A DNA stretch of 64,000 nt from DASRIA01 sp963724065 (GTDB lineage: Bacteria; Actinomycetota; Thermoleophilia; Solirubrobacterales; JBBDJG01). Position 1 is the first letter of the stretch. Each line of letters begins with the position of its first letter. Positions 24,798 to 32,742 of the stretch are shown in pieces. The stretch lies in assembly GCA_963724065.1 (NCBI GenBank), contig CAVRTB010000001.1:124001-188000 (forward strand). Direction: 5' to 3'. The notes beneath the pieces are model-generated. The model searched no databases and was not told the origin of the DNA. It saw nothing but the letters and a program-made list of their open reading frames with translations. The position numbers and the translations under genes are program-made.

Positions 24798-25784
24798 CCA
24801 CTCGCGCATCGTGAGATGGCGCTGCGAGTGGCGGTCCGTGTCGAGCTCGGCGCGGATCTCGTCGAGCTGCCCGTAGCGCTCGGCGACAACGTTGTGCTGG
24901 TGGATCGTCTCGAGGTTCTCCTGGCGCGCGAGCACGAACGTGTGATCCTCGAGCGTGGGCATCTCGGCGATCAGCCCGCGCAGCATCTCGCGCACGCAGT
25001 CCTCGACGAAGCGCGGCCGGCGGTGGGCCTTCTCGACGACTGCGCGCTCGTCCGGGCGCTTCATCAGCTCGAAGATCTCCGAGCTCATCGACTCCTCGAC
25101 GACCCGCAGCAAAGTCTCGGCGCGGACCTCCACCTCGCAGCCCTCCGGGCAGCCGACGTAGAGGCTGCCGATGCCGCGCTGGTTGTGCGTCGCGACCGGT
25201 ACGGAATCGAAGACCCGCTCGATCTCGTCGTCGGTGAAGCCCTGCTCGACGAGCCGCTCCCGTGCGGCGTCGGCGACCAGTTCCTGCGCGCAAGGGCACG
25301 CCGTCATGCCTTGCGCCTCGACGCCGACGAGGTGCCGCACCCCACGCTCTGAGGCCACGGCGGTCCCGATCAGCGTGTACAGCTCCTGCGTCGCGAGCCC
25401 GGTGACCGGCGTCTGCTTGTACTCGGGATAGCGGGCCCTGATCGTCACCTCCGCGCGCAGCCCGTGCTGTCGCTCGCGCACCCGCGTGGCGATGTGCGCC
25501 GCGAGCGTCTCGGCCTTCAGCGCTTCACCGATCACGACCGCGTCGACCGCCTCGTTCACGATCTCCTCGAAGCGCGACATGTGCACGCCCGCCTGGAGCG
25601 GGTTGAGGTCGACATAGCACTCGAGCGCGGCGTGGTAGAGCTGCTCGTCGCCGCTCACCCGAACGCGCAGGATCTTCTCGACGCCGGTCACGCCGACGCG
25701 CGACAGGCTCACGCGCGTTGCGGGCGTGCGCGCCTGCACATCGGCATGAGGCGGTGAGATCCCGGTTCGCGTGGAAGGTTCCAT
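24774..25784 (-). CDS. folE2: GTP cyclohydrolase I, FolE2/MptA type
   Basis: Converts GTP to 7,8-dihydroneopterin triphosphate, the first step of folate (or 7-deazaguanine) synthesis. Unlike zinc-dependent FolE, this type uses other metals. The 336-residue protein fits FolE2: RVGVTGVEKILRV, CYVDLNPLQAGVHMSRFEE, the catalytic-cysteine region MTACPCAQ, FDSVPVATHNQRG and LETIHQHNVVAERYG. ATG 25784 is taken as start; no ribosome site is visible upstream, so the mRNA may be leaderless or start elsewhere. It diverges from the principal sigma gene across a 194-bp spacer and overlaps pgsA tail-to-tail. Confidence 0.87.
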   Translation of the reverse strand: MEPSTRTGISPPHADVQARTPATRVSLSRVGVTGVEKILRVRVSGDEQLYHAALECYVDLNPLQAGVHMSRFEEIVNEAVDAVVIGEALKAETLAAHIATRVRERQHGLRAEVTIRARYPEYKQTPVTGLATQELYTLIGTAVASERGVRHLVGVEAQGMTACPCAQELVADAARERLVEQGFTDDEIERVFDSVPVATHNQRGIGSLYVGCPEGCEVEVRAETLLRVVEESMSSEIFELMKRPDERAVVEKAHRRPRFVEDCVREMLRGLIAEMPTLEDHTFVLARQENLETIHQHNVVAERYGQLDEIRAELDTDRHSQRHLTMREWLETPASG

Positions 25785-25978
25785 AAACAAGACGAGAATA
25801 CCGATTGGGTCTATACTCAATCCCGGCTCAGGAGCTGTCCGATCGTTGTACGGGGGAGACAAGCCCAGCCACTCGCGGCAGATGCCGCGGATTGACGGGA
25901 CATAAATTGGAGGGTACGTGCCTGGGACCCGGATCGGTGGGTCGTGGCGCGGGTTTGTAGCTACAGCGAGGGGATACG

Positions 25979-27112
25979 CTGGCAGCACGTGAGGAAACGC
26001 TTCTTGCCGAAGCGACGCTGGAGGCAGAGGAGCTTCGAGACTTGGTCACGGAGGGTCAGGAGCGTGGTTACCTGACCCACGAAGAGCTTGCTGTGCGCCT
26101 CGAGGAGTTCGACCTGTCCGAGGAGCAGCTGCGCGAGTTTCACGGGCACCTGCACGAGGTCGGGATCGAGGTGATCGCCGCCGACCCGGAGGCCGTGCCC
26201 GTCGCGACGCCCGACGTCAAGCCCGCCGACCCGGTGGCCGAGGTCGAGGCCGCTCCGAAGCGCCCCGAGATCGACCTCACCGTCGAGCCTAGCCTCGACT
26301 CGCTGCGTCTCTACCTGCGCTCGATCGGCAAGGTCGAGCTGCTGACCGCCGATCAGGAGGTCTCGCTCGCCAAGCGCATCGAGCGCGGCGACATGCACGC
26401 CAAGGAGCAGATGGTGAAGGCCAACCTGCGCCTCGTCGTGTCGATCGCGAAGGGCTACCTCGGGCGCGGCCTGACGTTCCTCGACCTGATTCAGGAAGGA
26501 TCGCTCGGCCTGATCCGCGCGGTCGAGAAGTTCGACTACCGGCGCGGTTACAAGTTCTCGACGTACGCGACCTGGTGGATCAGGCAGGCGGTCACCCGCG
26601 CGATCGCGGACAAGGCGCGCACGATCCGCATCCCCGTGCACATGGTCGAGAAGCTCAACAACGTCGTGCACGTCGAGCGCCAGCTGGTCCAGAAGCTCGG
26701 GCGCGAGCCGACGGCCGAGGAGATCGCCGAGGAGCTGCGCTGCTCCCCGCGCGAGGTACGCGATGTCCTGCGGATCTCACAGCTGCCGATCTCGCTGGAG
26801 AAGCCGATCGGCGAGGAGGAGGATTCGGCCCTCGGTGACTTCGTCGAGGACGAGACCGCGGAGTCGCCGTTCGAGTCGGCGACCGTGATCATGCAGCGTG
26901 AGGACGTGTGGCGCGCCCTCAACGCGCTGCCCGAGCGCGAGCGCCAGGTGATCGAGATGCGCTACGGACTGACGGGCGAGCGCCCGTACACCCTCGAGGA
27001 GGTCGGCCAGGCCTTCGGCGTGACGCGCGAGCGCATCCGCCAGATCGAGAACAACACGCTGCGCAAGCTCCAACGGCTGCCCGAAGCGCAGCCGTTGCGC
27101 GATATCCAGTAG
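25979..27112 (+). CDS. rpoD: Principal sigma factor RpoD/SigA, probable CTG start
   Basis: Primary RNA polymerase sigma factor. Region 1.1 (LRDLVTEGQERGYLTHEEL), 1.2 (SLDSLRLYLRSIGKVELLTADQEVSLAKRIERGD), 2 (QEGSLGLIRAVEKFDYRRGYKFSTYATWWIRQAV), 3 (EKLNNVVHVERQLVQKLGREPTAEEIAEEL) and 4 (LPERERQVIEMRYGL, FGVTRERIRQIENNTLRKL) are all present. The first standard codon, TTG 26042, falls inside region 1.1. In the same frame the coding pattern continues upstream to CTG 25979, five bases after GAGGGG, adding 21 residues (LAAREETLLAEATLEAEEL) before an upstream in-frame TAG. I therefore prefer CTG (377 residues); TTG 26042, with AGAGGAG nine bases before it, remains possible. Confidence 0.88.
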   Translation: MAAREETLLAEATLEAEELRDLVTEGQERGYLTHEELAVRLEEFDLSEEQLREFHGHLHEVGIEVIAADPEAVPVATPDVKPADPVAEVEAAPKRPEIDLTVEPSLDSLRLYLRSIGKVELLTADQEVSLAKRIERGDMHAKEQMVKANLRLVVSIAKGYLGRGLTFLDLIQEGSLGLIRAVEKFDYRRGYKFSTYATWWIRQAVTRAIADKARTIRIPVHMVEKLNNVVHVERQLVQKLGREPTAEEIAEELRCSPREVRDVLRISQLPISLEKPIGEEEDSALGDFVEDETAESPFESATVIMQREDVWRALNALPERERQVIEMRYGLTGERPYTLEEVGQAFGVTRERIRQIENNTLRKLQRLPEAQPLRDIQ

Positions 27113-27148
27113 CGGCGCGTCCGGCCCCTCTCTAAAATGCCCGACCGC

Positions 27149-27230
27149 GGGGGAGTGCCCGAGTGGTCAAAGGGAGCGGTCTGTAAAACCGCCGGCTCAG
27201 CCTACGTAGGTTCAAGTCCTACCTCCCCCA
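27149..27230 (+). tRNA. tRNA-Tyr (GTA)
   Basis: Acceptor GGGGGAG (27149-27155) pairs with CTCCCCC (27223-27229), discriminator A. The anticodon stem GCGGT/ACCGC encloses loop CTGTAAA with anticodon GTA at 27183-27185. The T-arm is GTAGG-TTCAAGT-CCTAC. The long variable arm is typical of bacterial tRNA-Tyr. No CCA is encoded. Confidence 0.95.
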
Positions 27231-27244
27231 TAGTGGCGGCATCC

Positions 27245-27278
27245 GGCGCTCTTCGCGGAGGAAGCTGTGAAGAGCGCC
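27245..27278 (+). terminator. Hairpin downstream of tRNA-Tyr
   Basis: GGCGCTCTTC (27245-27254) and GAAGAGCGCC (27269-27278) form a perfect 10-bp stem with a 14-base loop 15 bases after the tRNA. No U-tract follows, so it may be a processing or Rho-assisted end. Confidence 0.45.
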
Positions 27279-27345
27279 TGCAGGGTGGCGGTTTCGGCCG
27301 TGACCGCGACCCTGCGGCCTACGCCCGCGGCGAAGGACGTCGCAC

Positions 27346-27546
27346 CTAGCGGTCCTCCTCGCGCGAGGGCAGCGCCGACTCGATGCCGTAGAAGCGCCAC
27401 AGCGCCACGCGGACCTCCCATCCGTGCCGGCAGCCCGAGCAGATCAGGTCGGCGATCACCGCGGCGCATTCGGTCGTCGCCCCCTCGGGCGGCGGATGCG
27501 TGCGACCGCACACGGGACAGTCGAGGCTGCCCCAGTTGCCGGGCAT
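27346..27546 (-). CDS. Small zinc-ribbon protein
   Basis: A 66-residue protein starting at ATG 27546, fixed by AAAGGAGG a few bases upstream. It contains two Cys pairs, CPVC (near residue 10) and CSGC (near residue 38), plus a His-rich stretch (RTHPPPE), a likely zinc ribbon. The C-terminus (WEVRVALWRFYGIES) is not recognised. It lies 25 bases after the rhodanese gene on the same strand, suggesting co-transcription. Function unknown. Confidence 0.65.
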   Translation of the reverse strand: MPGNWGSLDCPVCGRTHPPPEGATTECAAVIADLICSGCRHGWEVRVALWRFYGIESALPSREEDR

Positions 27547-27571
27547 CAGGCCCTCCTTTCCCGGGCGCCGC

Positions 27572-27895
27572 TCATCGCGCCTCCGTCGGGTGGCCCGCTT
27601 CGATCCAGGCGTCGAGCCCGCCCTCCAGCGCCCAAGCGTCGTACCCCTGCTTGCGCAGAAAGAGCGCCGCACGGGCGCTCACCTCGTCGTGCGGTCAGGT
27701 GCAGTAGGAGATTGCGCCGCGCTCGCGCGGCAACTCCGCCAGCCGGTCGGGCAGCTCGGCGCCGGGGATCCGGATCGCGCCGGTGACCTTGCGGGTCGCG
27801 CTCAGGTCCTGGCTGGTGGTGAGCTGATCGATCACCGTCACCTCGCCCGCCTCGTACTTTGCGAACGCGTCCTCGACCGAGATGCGGATACGCAT
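27572..27895 (-). CDS. Rhodanese-domain protein with in-frame TGA (candidate selenocysteine)
   Basis: A single rhodanese (sulfurtransferase) domain starting at ATG 27895. The frame runs MRIRISVEDAFAKYEAGE, VTGAIRIPGAELPDRL, ISYCT, then TGA at 27695-27697 (codon 67). The same frame then continues without interruption as PHDEVSARAALFLRKQGY, DAWALEGGLDAWIEAGH and stops at 27572. The downstream part is a perfect rhodanese C-terminus, so the domain is only complete if TGA is read. It sits two residues after the catalytic Cys65, at a place where relatives commonly have a second Cys (YCxCP). A stem-loop starts immediately after the TGA. Either a selenoprotein or a recent nonsense mutation. Neighbours: dehalogenase-like gene upstream, zinc-ribbon gene downstream. 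Confidence 0.75.
27667..27694 (-). promoter_or_regulatory. Candidate bacterial SECIS stem-loop
   Basis: In the mRNA the bases directly after the in-frame UGA, CCGCACG (27694-27688), pair perfectly with CGUGCGG (27673-27667). The 14-base loop can extend by GGU/GCC to a GAGC apical loop, placing a loop G about 15 bases after the UGA. This is close to, though slightly shorter than, the usual UGA-to-loop distance of bacterial SECIS elements. Confidence 0.45.
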
Positions 27896-27903
27896 GGACC
27901 GAC

Positions 27904-28872
27904 CTACCGTCCCAGCCGCCCGACGAACTCCACCAGCTCCGGAACGATGCGCTCGTGCGCGTCCTCCTGCAGGTAGTGGCCGGCGTCGTCGAGCTTCGTG
28001 ACCGTCGCATCCGGGAACGTGTCGAGCCACAGCGTGTCGAGGTAGGAGGGCAGGAACGCGACGTCCTTCATTGCCCAGGTGATGTGGACCGGCTTGGAGC
28101 GGAAATCGCGCTTCATCCGCTCCTCGATCTCGGTGGTCATCGCGACCACGGGCCCCTCGCCGGTGACCGGGATCTCACGCGGGAACACGAGGATCGGCGT
28201 GCGCTCCCCCCAACCTTGGTGCACGTCGCGGTAGGCGCGCTTGATCACCGGCGTGAGCCGTTCCTTGTGCATCACGCCTTGCCCGAACAGGAACCCGCGC
28301 TTGAACATGTCGAGCCCCTTCACCATCACATCGCCCACGCCCGGGGTGCGAAACAGCCGAATGGGCAGCGGCAGCGGGATCTTGTCCTTGCCGGGCGGCA
28401 GCGTCTCCCGCCGGAACCCGTGCGCGAACGTGTTGAGGATGAACAGCCCGTCGACGCGCTCCGGGTGCTGCGTTGCCCAATTCAGGCCGATCGGCCCACC
28501 CCAGTCCTGGGGCACGACCACCGCGCCGCGCAGCTCGAGGGACTCCAGCAGCGCGTCGAGCCGCCGCGCGTGCCGGGGCACGCGGTACAGCTCCGGGTCG
28601 CGCGGTTTCTCCGAGCGCCCGAACCCCAGATGATCGGGCACGATCGCGCGGTGCCCGGCCTGCACCAGCGGCCCGATGAAGTTGCGGTACAGGTAGCCCC
28701 ACGTGGGGTTGCCGTGAACCATCACGACGGGCCGCCCGTCGCGCGGCCCCTCGTCGACGTAATGCATGCGCCCGTCGGGCGAGTCGAACCAGCGCGGCTC
28801 GTAGGGCCAGGTTCCCTCGAACGTCCAATCGGCCACCGCGCCCACGGGCCGAAGCCTACGGGGAATGGCCAT
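27904..28872 (-). CDS. Haloalkane dehalogenase-like alpha/beta hydrolase
   Basis: A 322-residue alpha/beta-hydrolase closest to haloalkane dehalogenases, which cleave carbon-halogen bonds by water. The oxyanion/halide motif HGNPTWGYLYRN and the nucleophile elbow VVPQDWGGPIGL, with Asp (not Ser) as nucleophile flanked by Trp, are diagnostic. HYLQEDAHERIVPELVEFV provides the C-terminal His. True dehalogenase activity is not certain, since epoxide hydrolases and others share Asp. ATG 28872 is used; GTG 28875 precedes it by one codon, and neither has a good ribosome site. Its stop lies eight bases before the rhodanese start. Confidence 0.82.
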   Translation of the reverse strand: MAIPRRLRPVGAVADWTFEGTWPYEPRWFDSPDGRMHYVDEGPRDGRPVVMVHGNPTWGYLYRNFIGPLVQAGHRAIVPDHLGFGRSEKPRDPELYRVPRHARRLDALLESLELRGAVVVPQDWGGPIGLNWATQHPERVDGLFILNTFAHGFRRETLPPGKDKIPLPLPIRLFRTPGVGDVMVKGLDMFKRGFLFGQGVMHKERLTPVIKRAYRDVHQGWGERTPILVFPREIPVTGEGPVVAMTTEIEERMKRDFRSKPVHITWAMKDVAFLPSYLDTLWLDTFPDATVTKLDDAGHYLQEDAHERIVPELVEFVGRLGR

Positions 28873-28930
28873 CACAGGTCAACCGGCGGCGATCGGCCGG
28901 TCGCGCCCGGCGCCGCCGCCTAGCTCGGCT

Positions 28931-29172
28931 GCTAGCGCGGACTAACCCCAAGTACCCCGGACACCCCGGGGTTCGATAGCAACGCTTTGAAGTCCCGCGC
29001 GTGCGGTCACACCTCGGGGTCAGCACGACCCATAGCCCGTGGCCGAACGTCCCGCGATACCGCCCAGAGCACGCAGTCCGGGACGTTCGGTCGGGATGTG
29101 GGAGCCCGAGCGATGGGCGACGGTCACATGAGCGCGAGTTGTCGTGATAACTCGGGGTTAGCACGGGCTAGC
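28931..29172. repeat. Gene-free 242-bp element with nested inverted repeats (MITE-like or structured RNA)
   Basis: The 367-bp gap between the dehalogenase and the K+ channel has no credible gene. Its ends are imperfect inverted repeats of about 22 bp (28931-28952 and 29151-29172; shared GCTAGC and CTAACCCC blocks, about 18 of 22 matching). Inside is a perfect 12-bp inverted repeat, CCGAACGTCCCG (29043-29054) with CGGGACGTTCGG (29079-29090). CGAGTT/AACTCG (29135-29154) forms a further hairpin. A 16-base block, CTCGGGGTxAGCACG, occurs twice in the same direction (29013-29027 and 29151-29165). No transposase is encoded. Confidence 0.55.
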
Positions 29173-29239
29173 GGCGGGTTCTCGGCCCGGCGAGCAGCGA
29201 CGGTTCCTCGCTCGCCTACGATGGCGACCGCACGCCGCC

Positions 29240-30238
29240 GTGATCGTCCAGTTCCCCACCCCCCCGGTGAGCCCCGCGCGCCAGATCCGCTGGCGGGTGG
29301 TGATCGGGCTCGCCCTGATCCTCGTCGGTGCCGTGACCGCCTACGCGGATCGCCATGGATACCGGGACTCCGACGGAACCGGGATCAGCGTGCTGGACGC
29401 CTTCTATTACTCGACCGTGAGCGTCACGACCACGGGCTACGGGGACATCACGCCCGTGTCGAACAGCGCGCGCCTGCTGACGACGCTCGTGATCACACCG
29501 ACCCGCGTGCTGTTCCTTATCCTGCTCGTGGGCACGACGGTCGAGTTGCTTGCCGCGCGCACCCGCGCGGGGTACAGGGAGCGGCGCTGGAGGAGAGGCT
29601 TGAAGGACCACGTGATCGTCTGCGGATTCGGGACGAAGGGCAGGAGCGCCGTCGCGGCGATGGTGGGGTCGCGTGTGGAGCGCGACAGGATGCTCGTGAT
29701 CGACCAGACCGACTCCCATGCCGCCGATGCCACGGCACAGGGCCTCGTGGCGGTGAAGGGCAACGCGACCAGCGCGACGGTGCTCGAGCAGGCCGGCATC
29801 CGCACCGCTGCCTCGGTGATCGTCGCGGTTGACCGGGACGACACCGCCGTGCTGATCACCCTCACCGCGCGCCAGCTCAACCCCCGCGTGTACCTGGTCG
29901 CGGCCGCGCGTGAGCTCGAGAACGCGAGCCTGCTCAAACAGGGCGGAGCCAACCTCGTGGTGACCTCGTCGGGCGCGGCGGGGCGGCTACTGGGCCTCGG
30001 CACCCAGGCGCCGCGGGTGGTCGGCGTGCTCGAGGACCTGCTGTCCGCCGGGCACGGGCTCGACGTCGCCGAGCGCGCGATCACCGCGGACGAGGTCGGC
30101 CCCCTGTCCGCGGTCCGCGCGCGGGTGCCGGTGCTCGGCGTGGTGCGAGACGAGACGATGCTGCGGTTCGACGACGCCGGGTGTCAGAACCTCCGCGAGG
30201 GAGACCGGCTCGTGTACGTGAAGAGCAACCCGACCTGA
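29240..30238 (+). CDS. Two-helix potassium channel with RCK (TrkA-N/TrkA-C) domain
   Basis: A 332-residue K+ channel subunit. Two membrane helices (about 18-36 and 78-97) surround a pore loop with the selectivity filter TTTGYGD (63-69). A cytoplasmic RCK domain follows: Rossmann TrkA-N from about 112 (HVIVCGFGTKGRSAVAAM, LVIDQTD, VKGNAT) and a short TrkA-C at the end (RARVPVLGVVRDE, REGDRLVYVKSN). The architecture matches MthK/Kch-type ligand-gated channels. The 3' end overlaps the convergent transglycosylase-like gene by 55 bases. Confidence 0.88.
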   Translation: MIVQFPTPPVSPARQIRWRVVIGLALILVGAVTAYADRHGYRDSDGTGISVLDAFYYSTVSVTTTGYGDITPVSNSARLLTTLVITPTRVLFLILLVGTTVELLAARTRAGYRERRWRRGLKDHVIVCGFGTKGRSAVAAMVGSRVERDRMLVIDQTDSHAADATAQGLVAVKGNATSATVLEQAGIRTAASVIVAVDRDDTAVLITLTARQLNPRVYLVAAARELENASLLKQGGANLVVTSSGAAGRLLGLGTQAPRVVGVLEDLLSAGHGLDVAERAITADEVGPLSAVRARVPVLGVVRDETMLRFDDAGCQNLREGDRLVYVKSNPT

Positions 30239-31827
30239 GCCTGTCGGAGCCGGCCGCTCGACGTCGAATCGCCGGTGCTCGCGGACATACCGGGAGAGGC
30301 GCGGCCGAGCAGCAGCGAGGTCAGCGTCGCTCCCCGCGCCGAGACGGTTACGTGGATCGCGTTCGGCTCCCGCACCCATGTGATCAGGTCGAGCGCCTGG
30401 AGGCGATCGAGCCAGAACTGGAAGGCGCGGGCCTGGCCGTTGCTTCGATAGGACCGCAGCACGTCGAACGCATAGCCGGTCGTGTGCAGCGAATAGCCGA
30501 GTGTCGCCTGATCGTTCCTCTGCGCCACTAGTCGCTGATAGGCGCGGTCGCGCACCGCGCTGGTGACCGTCATTGGGCTTTCGCCGCTGATCGCCTCCAC
30601 GCCCAGCCCGAGGTAGACGAGCACGGCGAGCGCCGCGGGCCGCAGCGCGCGGTAGGTCGCCCGCCGCGCGCCGAGCCGGCCGGCCAGCTCGCCCACGCGC
30701 GGGTCGACCGAGATGTAACGGCCCGTGATCGCCGGCACAAGCGGGACGAGGTCGCCTGCGCTTCGGGCCCGCGCGACATCGGTGGGCGAATCGAATACGG
30801 CAGTGCGTCCCGGTGGGTGAAGGACCTCTTCCGCGGAGGCCTTGGCGGCGTGCAGCATCTCGAGCCGCGCGAGCATCGCCGGGTCCTCGCGATGCAGGCG
30901 CAGGATCTCGCGCGCGGCGAGCACCCGCCACAGGTATGTGGAGGAGTCGTCTCCGAGCCGGGCCAGCCGATCGTAGGCGGCGGCATGAAGCAGCGGCGTG
31001 GAGTCGAAGAAAAGGCGCGTGTAGGTCAGGCCTTTGCCCCTGACCACGTCGCCGATCGGCGTTTCGGAGTCGTCCGCGTAGGCGCGCAGCGCACCCTCGA
31101 GGTTGCCGATTCCCATGTGGTAGGAGACAACGGCGAGATCCGTGCGGCCGAAGCGTTCGCGTGCGATTGTCAGGTACCGGCCGGTGGCCGCCAGTGCCTT
31201 CACCGGATCGAAGCGCTCGTCGGCGCGGCGCCGGGCAGCCTCGAGACGTTTGGCAGCGGCTGCGTCCCCGCGCCGGGTGGCGCCGGCAATCTGGCGCGTG
31301 AGCCGGCGGCTTGCGGGCAGGTCCACCCGCATCCCGAGCAGGTTGACCGCGGTCTCCGCCAGGATCTGCGTAAGGCCCGCTGCCGAGGCGAGGTTCGTGC
31401 CCGCGACGGCGTCGGGGCGCCCGGCGCTCTCCAGGAAGACCATCGCCTCGAGCCAGTCGGGGTCGATGCGCGAGCGCGCCGCTGCCACCTCGACCTGCGG
31501 GCGCCAGGCCCCGGTACGGGTTGCGGTCGCAGCTGCGCCGCCGGGGCTCTTTGAATAGAGCACGTGACTCGATCCCGCGGCGGCGCGGTCTTCGAACTCC
31601 GCGCTGCGCTCAGAGCTGAATGCGAGCGGGTCGAAGTGGTCGTCTGCCGTGCCGGCGCCGGGGACGAGCGTCGGCGTCGCAGTGTCGCCGGAGAAGAGCA
31701 CCGCGGCCAGCACGACCGCGACGATGAGCCCCGCTACCGCAGCGACCCCCACCAGCACCTTACGGCGGCGCCGGTGAGGGACCCCACCAGATTCGCGCGA
31801 GCGGGGCCGAACAGGTTCGGAGGCCAC
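30184..31827 (-). CDS. Membrane-anchored lytic-transglycosylase-like protein with DUF5715/M15-like C-terminus
   Basis: A 547-residue envelope protein. One N-terminal helix (VLVGVAAVAGLIVAVVLAAVLF) anchors it, with the rest outside. Residues about 110-275 form a goose-lysozyme/SLT-like domain: EAMVFLESAGRPDA supplies the catalytic Glu, with SAAGLTQIL and VVSYHMGIGN as later motifs. The C-terminal 200 residues (MTVTSAVRDRAYQRLVAQRN, YSLHTTGYAFDV) resemble DUF5715 or D,D-carboxypeptidase-like domains with His/Asp residues. A peptidoglycan-remodelling role is likely. The gene converges on and overlaps the K+ channel gene. Confidence 0.75.
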   Translation of the reverse strand: MASEPVRPRSRESGGVPHRRRRKVLVGVAAVAGLIVAVVLAAVLFSGDTATPTLVPGAGTADDHFDPLAFSSERSAEFEDRAAAGSSHVLYSKSPGGAAATATRTGAWRPQVEVAAARSRIDPDWLEAMVFLESAGRPDAVAGTNLASAAGLTQILAETAVNLLGMRVDLPASRRLTRQIAGATRRGDAAAAKRLEAARRRADERFDPVKALAATGRYLTIARERFGRTDLAVVSYHMGIGNLEGALRAYADDSETPIGDVVRGKGLTYTRLFFDSTPLLHAAAYDRLARLGDDSSTYLWRVLAAREILRLHREDPAMLARLEMLHAAKASAEEVLHPPGRTAVFDSPTDVARARSAGDLVPLVPAITGRYISVDPRVGELAGRLGARRATYRALRPAALAVLVYLGLGVEAISGESPMTVTSAVRDRAYQRLVAQRNDQATLGYSLHTTGYAFDVLRSYRSNGQARAFQFWLDRLQALDLITWVREPNAIHVTVSARGATLTSLLLGRASPGMSASTGDSTSSGRLRQAQVGLLFTYTSRSPSRRF

Positions 31828-31876
31828 CCCGACACGCTGACAGATCGCCGTCGTCAGCTGCGAGATGCGCGAGGGC

Positions 31877-32662
31877 TCAGCGCGCGGCGTTCTCGCCGAC
31901 GTACTCCGACTCGAGCACGAGGTCCTTGAGCAGGGACTGATATTCGACGTGGGTCTCGTGCTCGGTGGTGCTCCATGCCGTGCCCTGTCGCGACTGCATG
32001 TAGGCGCGGTACGCGGGCGCGCCCGGGAACTTCACGTTGTCGGCGACGACGATCGATCCGGGATGCAGCCACCGCTCCGCGAGCATCAGCTCGAGGTCCG
32101 GAAGGTAAGCCTCCTTGTGATGGTCGATGAACACGAAGTCGACGGCTCCGTCGTCGAACCCATGCTCGCTGCGCAGGCGCTGGAGCGTCGCCCCGCCGTC
32201 ACCGAGCCTCCCCACGACCACGGTGAGCTCGCCTCCGATCCCGGCGTGCTCCCAGATGCGACGTGCGATCGCGGCGTTGTCGGCGTTGAACTCGATCGAG
32301 CACAGGCGTGCGCCGGGGGGCATCACGCGCGCGATCCGCAGCCCGCTGTAACCGCAATAGGTACCGAGTTCGAGCAGGAGCTTCGGCGACGCCCTGCGCA
32401 CCGCGCGGTCGAGGATCTCGCCCTTCTCGTCGCCGACGTTGATCATCACCTTGCGCGTGACGCAGAACTCGTCGATCACGCGGATGACGTCGTCGAGGTC
32501 GCCGCGCCGGGCGTTGGCCGCCACGTACCGCGCCAGCTCCTCCTCGCGGCCGTCGCCGACCTGCCACGTCGTCTCGAGGCGGCGCCGGTTCAGCATCATG
32601 CGCAGCACCGACCAGCGCAGGAACGGAAGCCGCCTGCCGCCGATCTCGAGGACGCTTCTCAC
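31877..32662 (-). CDS. Class I SAM-dependent O-methyltransferase, COMT-like
   Basis: A 261-residue methyltransferase resembling catechol O-methyltransferase. Features are LLLELGTYCGYSGLRIA (SAM motif I), CSIEFNADNAAIAR, FVFIDHHKEAYLPDLELM (metal/substrate Asp region) and a C-terminal substrate loop (SRQGTAWSTTEHETHVEY). The N-terminal helices (RWSVLRMMLNRRRLETTW) also fit COMT. Start GTG 32662 is chosen as the point where similarity begins; the extension to 32710 lacks support. It probably methylates a small catechol-like phenol; the substrate is unknown. Confidence 0.8.
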   Translation of the reverse strand: MRSVLEIGGRRLPFLRWSVLRMMLNRRRLETTWQVGDGREEELARYVAANARRGDLDDVIRVIDEFCVTRKVMINVGDEKGEILDRAVRRASPKLLLELGTYCGYSGLRIARVMPPGARLCSIEFNADNAAIARRIWEHAGIGGELTVVVGRLGDGGATLQRLRSEHGFDDGAVDFVFIDHHKEAYLPDLELMLAERWLHPGSIVVADNVKFPGAPAYRAYMQSRQGTAWSTTEHETHVEYQSLLKDLVLESEYVGENAAR

Positions 32663-32742
32663 GGGCGCGATTCTGACACGGGCAGGGCTGCGCGCAACCC
32701 CCGTCTCCACAGAGAGCGATCCGTATAGGGTTGGCGACGCTC

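Noticed and set aside
27137..27349. 70-residue plus-strand frame through tRNA-Tyr
   Set aside because: Reads through the tRNA itself; typical false gene over a tRNA.
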